DNA of 64,000 bases from Himantopus leucocephalus. Taxonomy: Eukaryota > Chordata > Aves > Charadriiformes > Recurvirostridae. Positions 61,601-64,000 of this stretch are shown piece by piece (position 1 is the stretch's first letter; each line of letters begins with the position of its first letter). The DNA lies in the NCBI GenBank assembly GCA_003993805.1, contig RSEF01000001.1:146023818-146087817 (forward strand), given 5' to 3'. The position numbers were made by a program, and so were the translations under genes. The notes under the pieces were generated by a model, which saw nothing but the letters and a program-made list of their open reading frames with translations, was not told the DNA's origin and ran no database searches.

Positions 61601-64000
61601 TCTTCATCTGAAGGGATGGATCCAGTAAGTACATACTGCTTAACCTGCAGCATCAGCCACTTCAGAAACCGCAGTGGCAGCTACTGCTTTCTTAGGAGTG
61701 CCAGACGATGAGCAAGATATATGTGAGATGCTGTATTCAACAACTCCTTAAAGTACTGATGCAGTCTCAGAAATCCCAGCCTCCTCTCTTTCTTTATCTC
61801 TTTCTCCCTCTCTCTCCCTCCCTCCCAGCAACTACCTTGTAAGGCTGAAAATCCAGGTTTCCTCACACACTTCCTTCAGAAACCATTCAATTCTTTGCCG
61901 CACTGTGGCACAGTTTGTAGCAGTGGAACAGAAAGGAGCATTCGGAGTCGTGACAATTTCTTCACAAATGTCTGCAGAGCAGTTACTTTATTCAATTCTG
62001 GGGCCTCTGAGAACTAATCCAACATAAACATCGAAAAACAAAAGATAAGAATATCACCTAAGTAAAAAAGAGAGAAACCTGCTGCTTGCTAGCCCAACAT
62101 ACACAGTGCTACCAGCTGGCTTGTACATGTCTTATTCAAACGCCTGCTGTGCCTTGCACAGGCTCAGGCAAATGAATATGGTAAATATGTGCAAGTCCTT
62201 GTTGGCTGGCAACTACCACATTCCCTTACCTCATTTCTGTATATTCAGATAATTTCAAAAGCAGGTTTTTATTTTCCAAAGCTAATGACAGGTGTAAGCC
62301 ATAGTTTAGGTTCTGTAATTCTCATAACCAGGCTGGAAGACCACACTTCAGCTTCAAACTATTCCTTCAGCTCCGAAAATTCAACTTCAAGGACGAACAT
62401 CTGTGATGCTCATTTTGTAGCTGTGCCTATCACACATGTGGCCTGGCATCCATGTTCCTGAGAGCGCGCCATACATGACCATTAGAAACCAATCACATTT
62501 CAAAGAATTTCAGTGTCCAGAAGTCTCTCACAGGCAAACACAGAAAAGACATGCGGGTAAGGATTCAAGGCATGACCTGACGATTTAGTAGCATCTAGCA
62601 ATCAGGCTACTAGATTGCACTAAATAGTATTTCATCAAGAGAGAGAGCTCCACATAAAAAAGGAGCACAGCAATGAAAAGCGTCATTTATGGTCTCATGT
62701 ATACTTACTTTGGCTCCACTGAGATTAAGTGTTCTGCATGAATCATAGTGGTACACTGATAGTTTGGCCTATGCTCAGACAGTACATCAGAGAAGAGAAT
62801 TGCATATAACAACGCAACATCCTGTTTGGAGGCTTAAGAGGCAAAAATCTAGCAGTAATCACTTTCAAGGCTAGTAACTCAGTTCTTATTGCCTTCATAA
62901 TGACTCCACAGTTATTCAGTCAATGAAAATGGAGTCTGATATTGAGCATGAAGAAGATAAATTAACAGTAAAATGAGTCTCACTCATACATCCACTGCTT
63001 ACTTTATTGGAGACCTGCAAAGATACAGGATGCACTTTGAAAGTACGTTGCCCTACTCTTTAAGGTGCTGAGATGGTTGAAAGGGAGGCAGGAGCAAATA
63101 CTTCCTTTACTAAACACCAGGTTGCTTTCCTGAAGAAAAAAAAAAAAGCTGTTAAAATTTAATAAACAAATTTTCCACTGGAAATAATAAATAGTTCATG
63201 TTATAAAGGCTTTTTGGTTTACCCATCATTTTGGTTAACAATGAAAACACAGGAAAATTCTTTTAGGGGCTTCAGATTTGACACTAACACCATGCATGAA
63301 GTATGACATGCCAGGATGTGGGGCTTATTAATTTTGGTGTAAGACCAAATATTCCAGACTAACCTACTATATTCTAGTTAATTAATTAAACAAACAAACA
63401 AAAAACCCTAAGCAACCAATCAAACAAAAAACCTCAAGAATTGACATAAACCATACCAGGCAAACCCAAGCAAATTTAATTTTATTTGATGTAAGCTTCC
63501 TTCCTCCCACCCTGCCTCTCTCCAACTGCAGGCAGTTCTCTTCTGCATCTCAAGTCATGCTGGAAGTAACATAGAGAGCAAACTCTTGGCTGGAGACCCC
63601 AAATGTTTTATAGTCAATGGATATATCCCCTGAAGACTTGCCTTACATCTAAAATGGAATACCAAGGATTTTATAACTATAGCAGTTAAAAAATCCATCC
63701 GTAATAAGCCAGGGGATTATCATTCATGGCTTAAAAACCAAAATACTGAGCCCATTCTTTAAAATCCATCTTGTTAAAGCTGGTTATAAGACAATAAACA
63801 AAGGCTAATGAACAGAAGACTCACTGTGTCATGTCCAAAATTAGACTGCATGACATTTGCATTGTCACGGGTTTGTGGAATACTCAAAAGCTATTGTAGT
63901 ATTGTTTTAAGCATCATATGTATCTTTATCAATTTGATAATTACAGACAGTTCAGTATATTGCTAGTTCAACAGGTAAGTGACAGGATAATTTCTTACAG
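55625..64000. other. Mostly unique sequence, no supported gene
   Basis: No gene is supported. A GC-richer patch at about 56000-56720 has open frames in many registers on both strands, which argues against any one of them. The 15-mer AAAACCTAGAGATCC is repeated twice in tandem at 60566-60595. A second short pyrimidine tract lies at about 61786-61828. A poly-A run lies at 63136-63147 and a degenerate AAAC repeat near 63388-63430. Open frames at 57872-58141 (which starts at GTG) and 59038-59313 read smoothly but have no splice or domain support. A TTATTATTATTTATATTAC word near 58600 could be a reversed old L3/CR1-like tail but is too short to call. Confidence 0.45.

Noticed and set aside
1..64000. 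Search for tRNA, rRNA, CRISPR, operons or intact viral genes
   Set aside because: No cloverleaf-like gene, repeat-spacer array, bacterial gene pattern or intact gag, pol or env region was seen on either strand by reading.

Overview
The window looks like a gene-poor stretch of a bird genome from a scaffolded draft assembly. The main evidence is a set of CR1 LINE 3' ends carrying the avian tail (repeated ATTCTATG with TTGGAAGGGACC just inside it), plus a 562-bp LTR that I recognise as an avian endogenous-retrovirus type. Everything else is low-CpG, AT-leaning, mostly unique DNA. No bacterial-style gene organisation, tRNA, rRNA, CRISPR array or intact retroviral or LINE coding region is visible. 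The longest open frame is 167 codons (54923-55426), about what chance gives in 64 kb read in six frames, so open frames alone are not evidence of genes here.

Layout. 1-1087 is unrecognised sequence ending in a CR1 tail that runs into a 100-N gap. 1932-2480 holds the best protein-coding candidate: a 37-nt possible exon and a 273-nt possible exon, both on the + strand, with good splice signals and compatible phase; I cannot name the gene. 5485-5768 is a tandem duplication broken by single Ns. 8219-8588 has two overlapping minus-strand frames that read like coding sequence but are unassigned. About 9-32 kb is mostly unique sequence with microsatellites. 32337-32898 is a solo LTR. 36845-37001 and 41441-41865 are places where a minus-strand CR1 entered an older plus-strand CR1. 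44716-46500 contains another CR1 and several short duplications abutting single Ns. 51298-51435 is a weak terminal-exon candidate. 51938-52243 is a longer CR1 interrupted by a 100-N gap. 53851-53940 may be a very old L3/CR1-like 3' end. 55519-55624 is a nearly pure pyrimidine tract. The remainder to 64000 is unique.

How it fits together. The five tail-bearing minus-strand CR1 copies and the two + strand exon candidates would suit a window lying inside one or more long introns of a + strand gene, but the + strand LTR does not add support and the idea is inference. Several AT-rich blocks rich in TAATTA-type motifs look like conserved non-coding regulatory DNA, which only a cross-species alignment could confirm. 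I found no convincing new biological system. The most solid results concern assembly structure (gaps at CR1 ends, duplicated flanks around single Ns) and nested retroelements.
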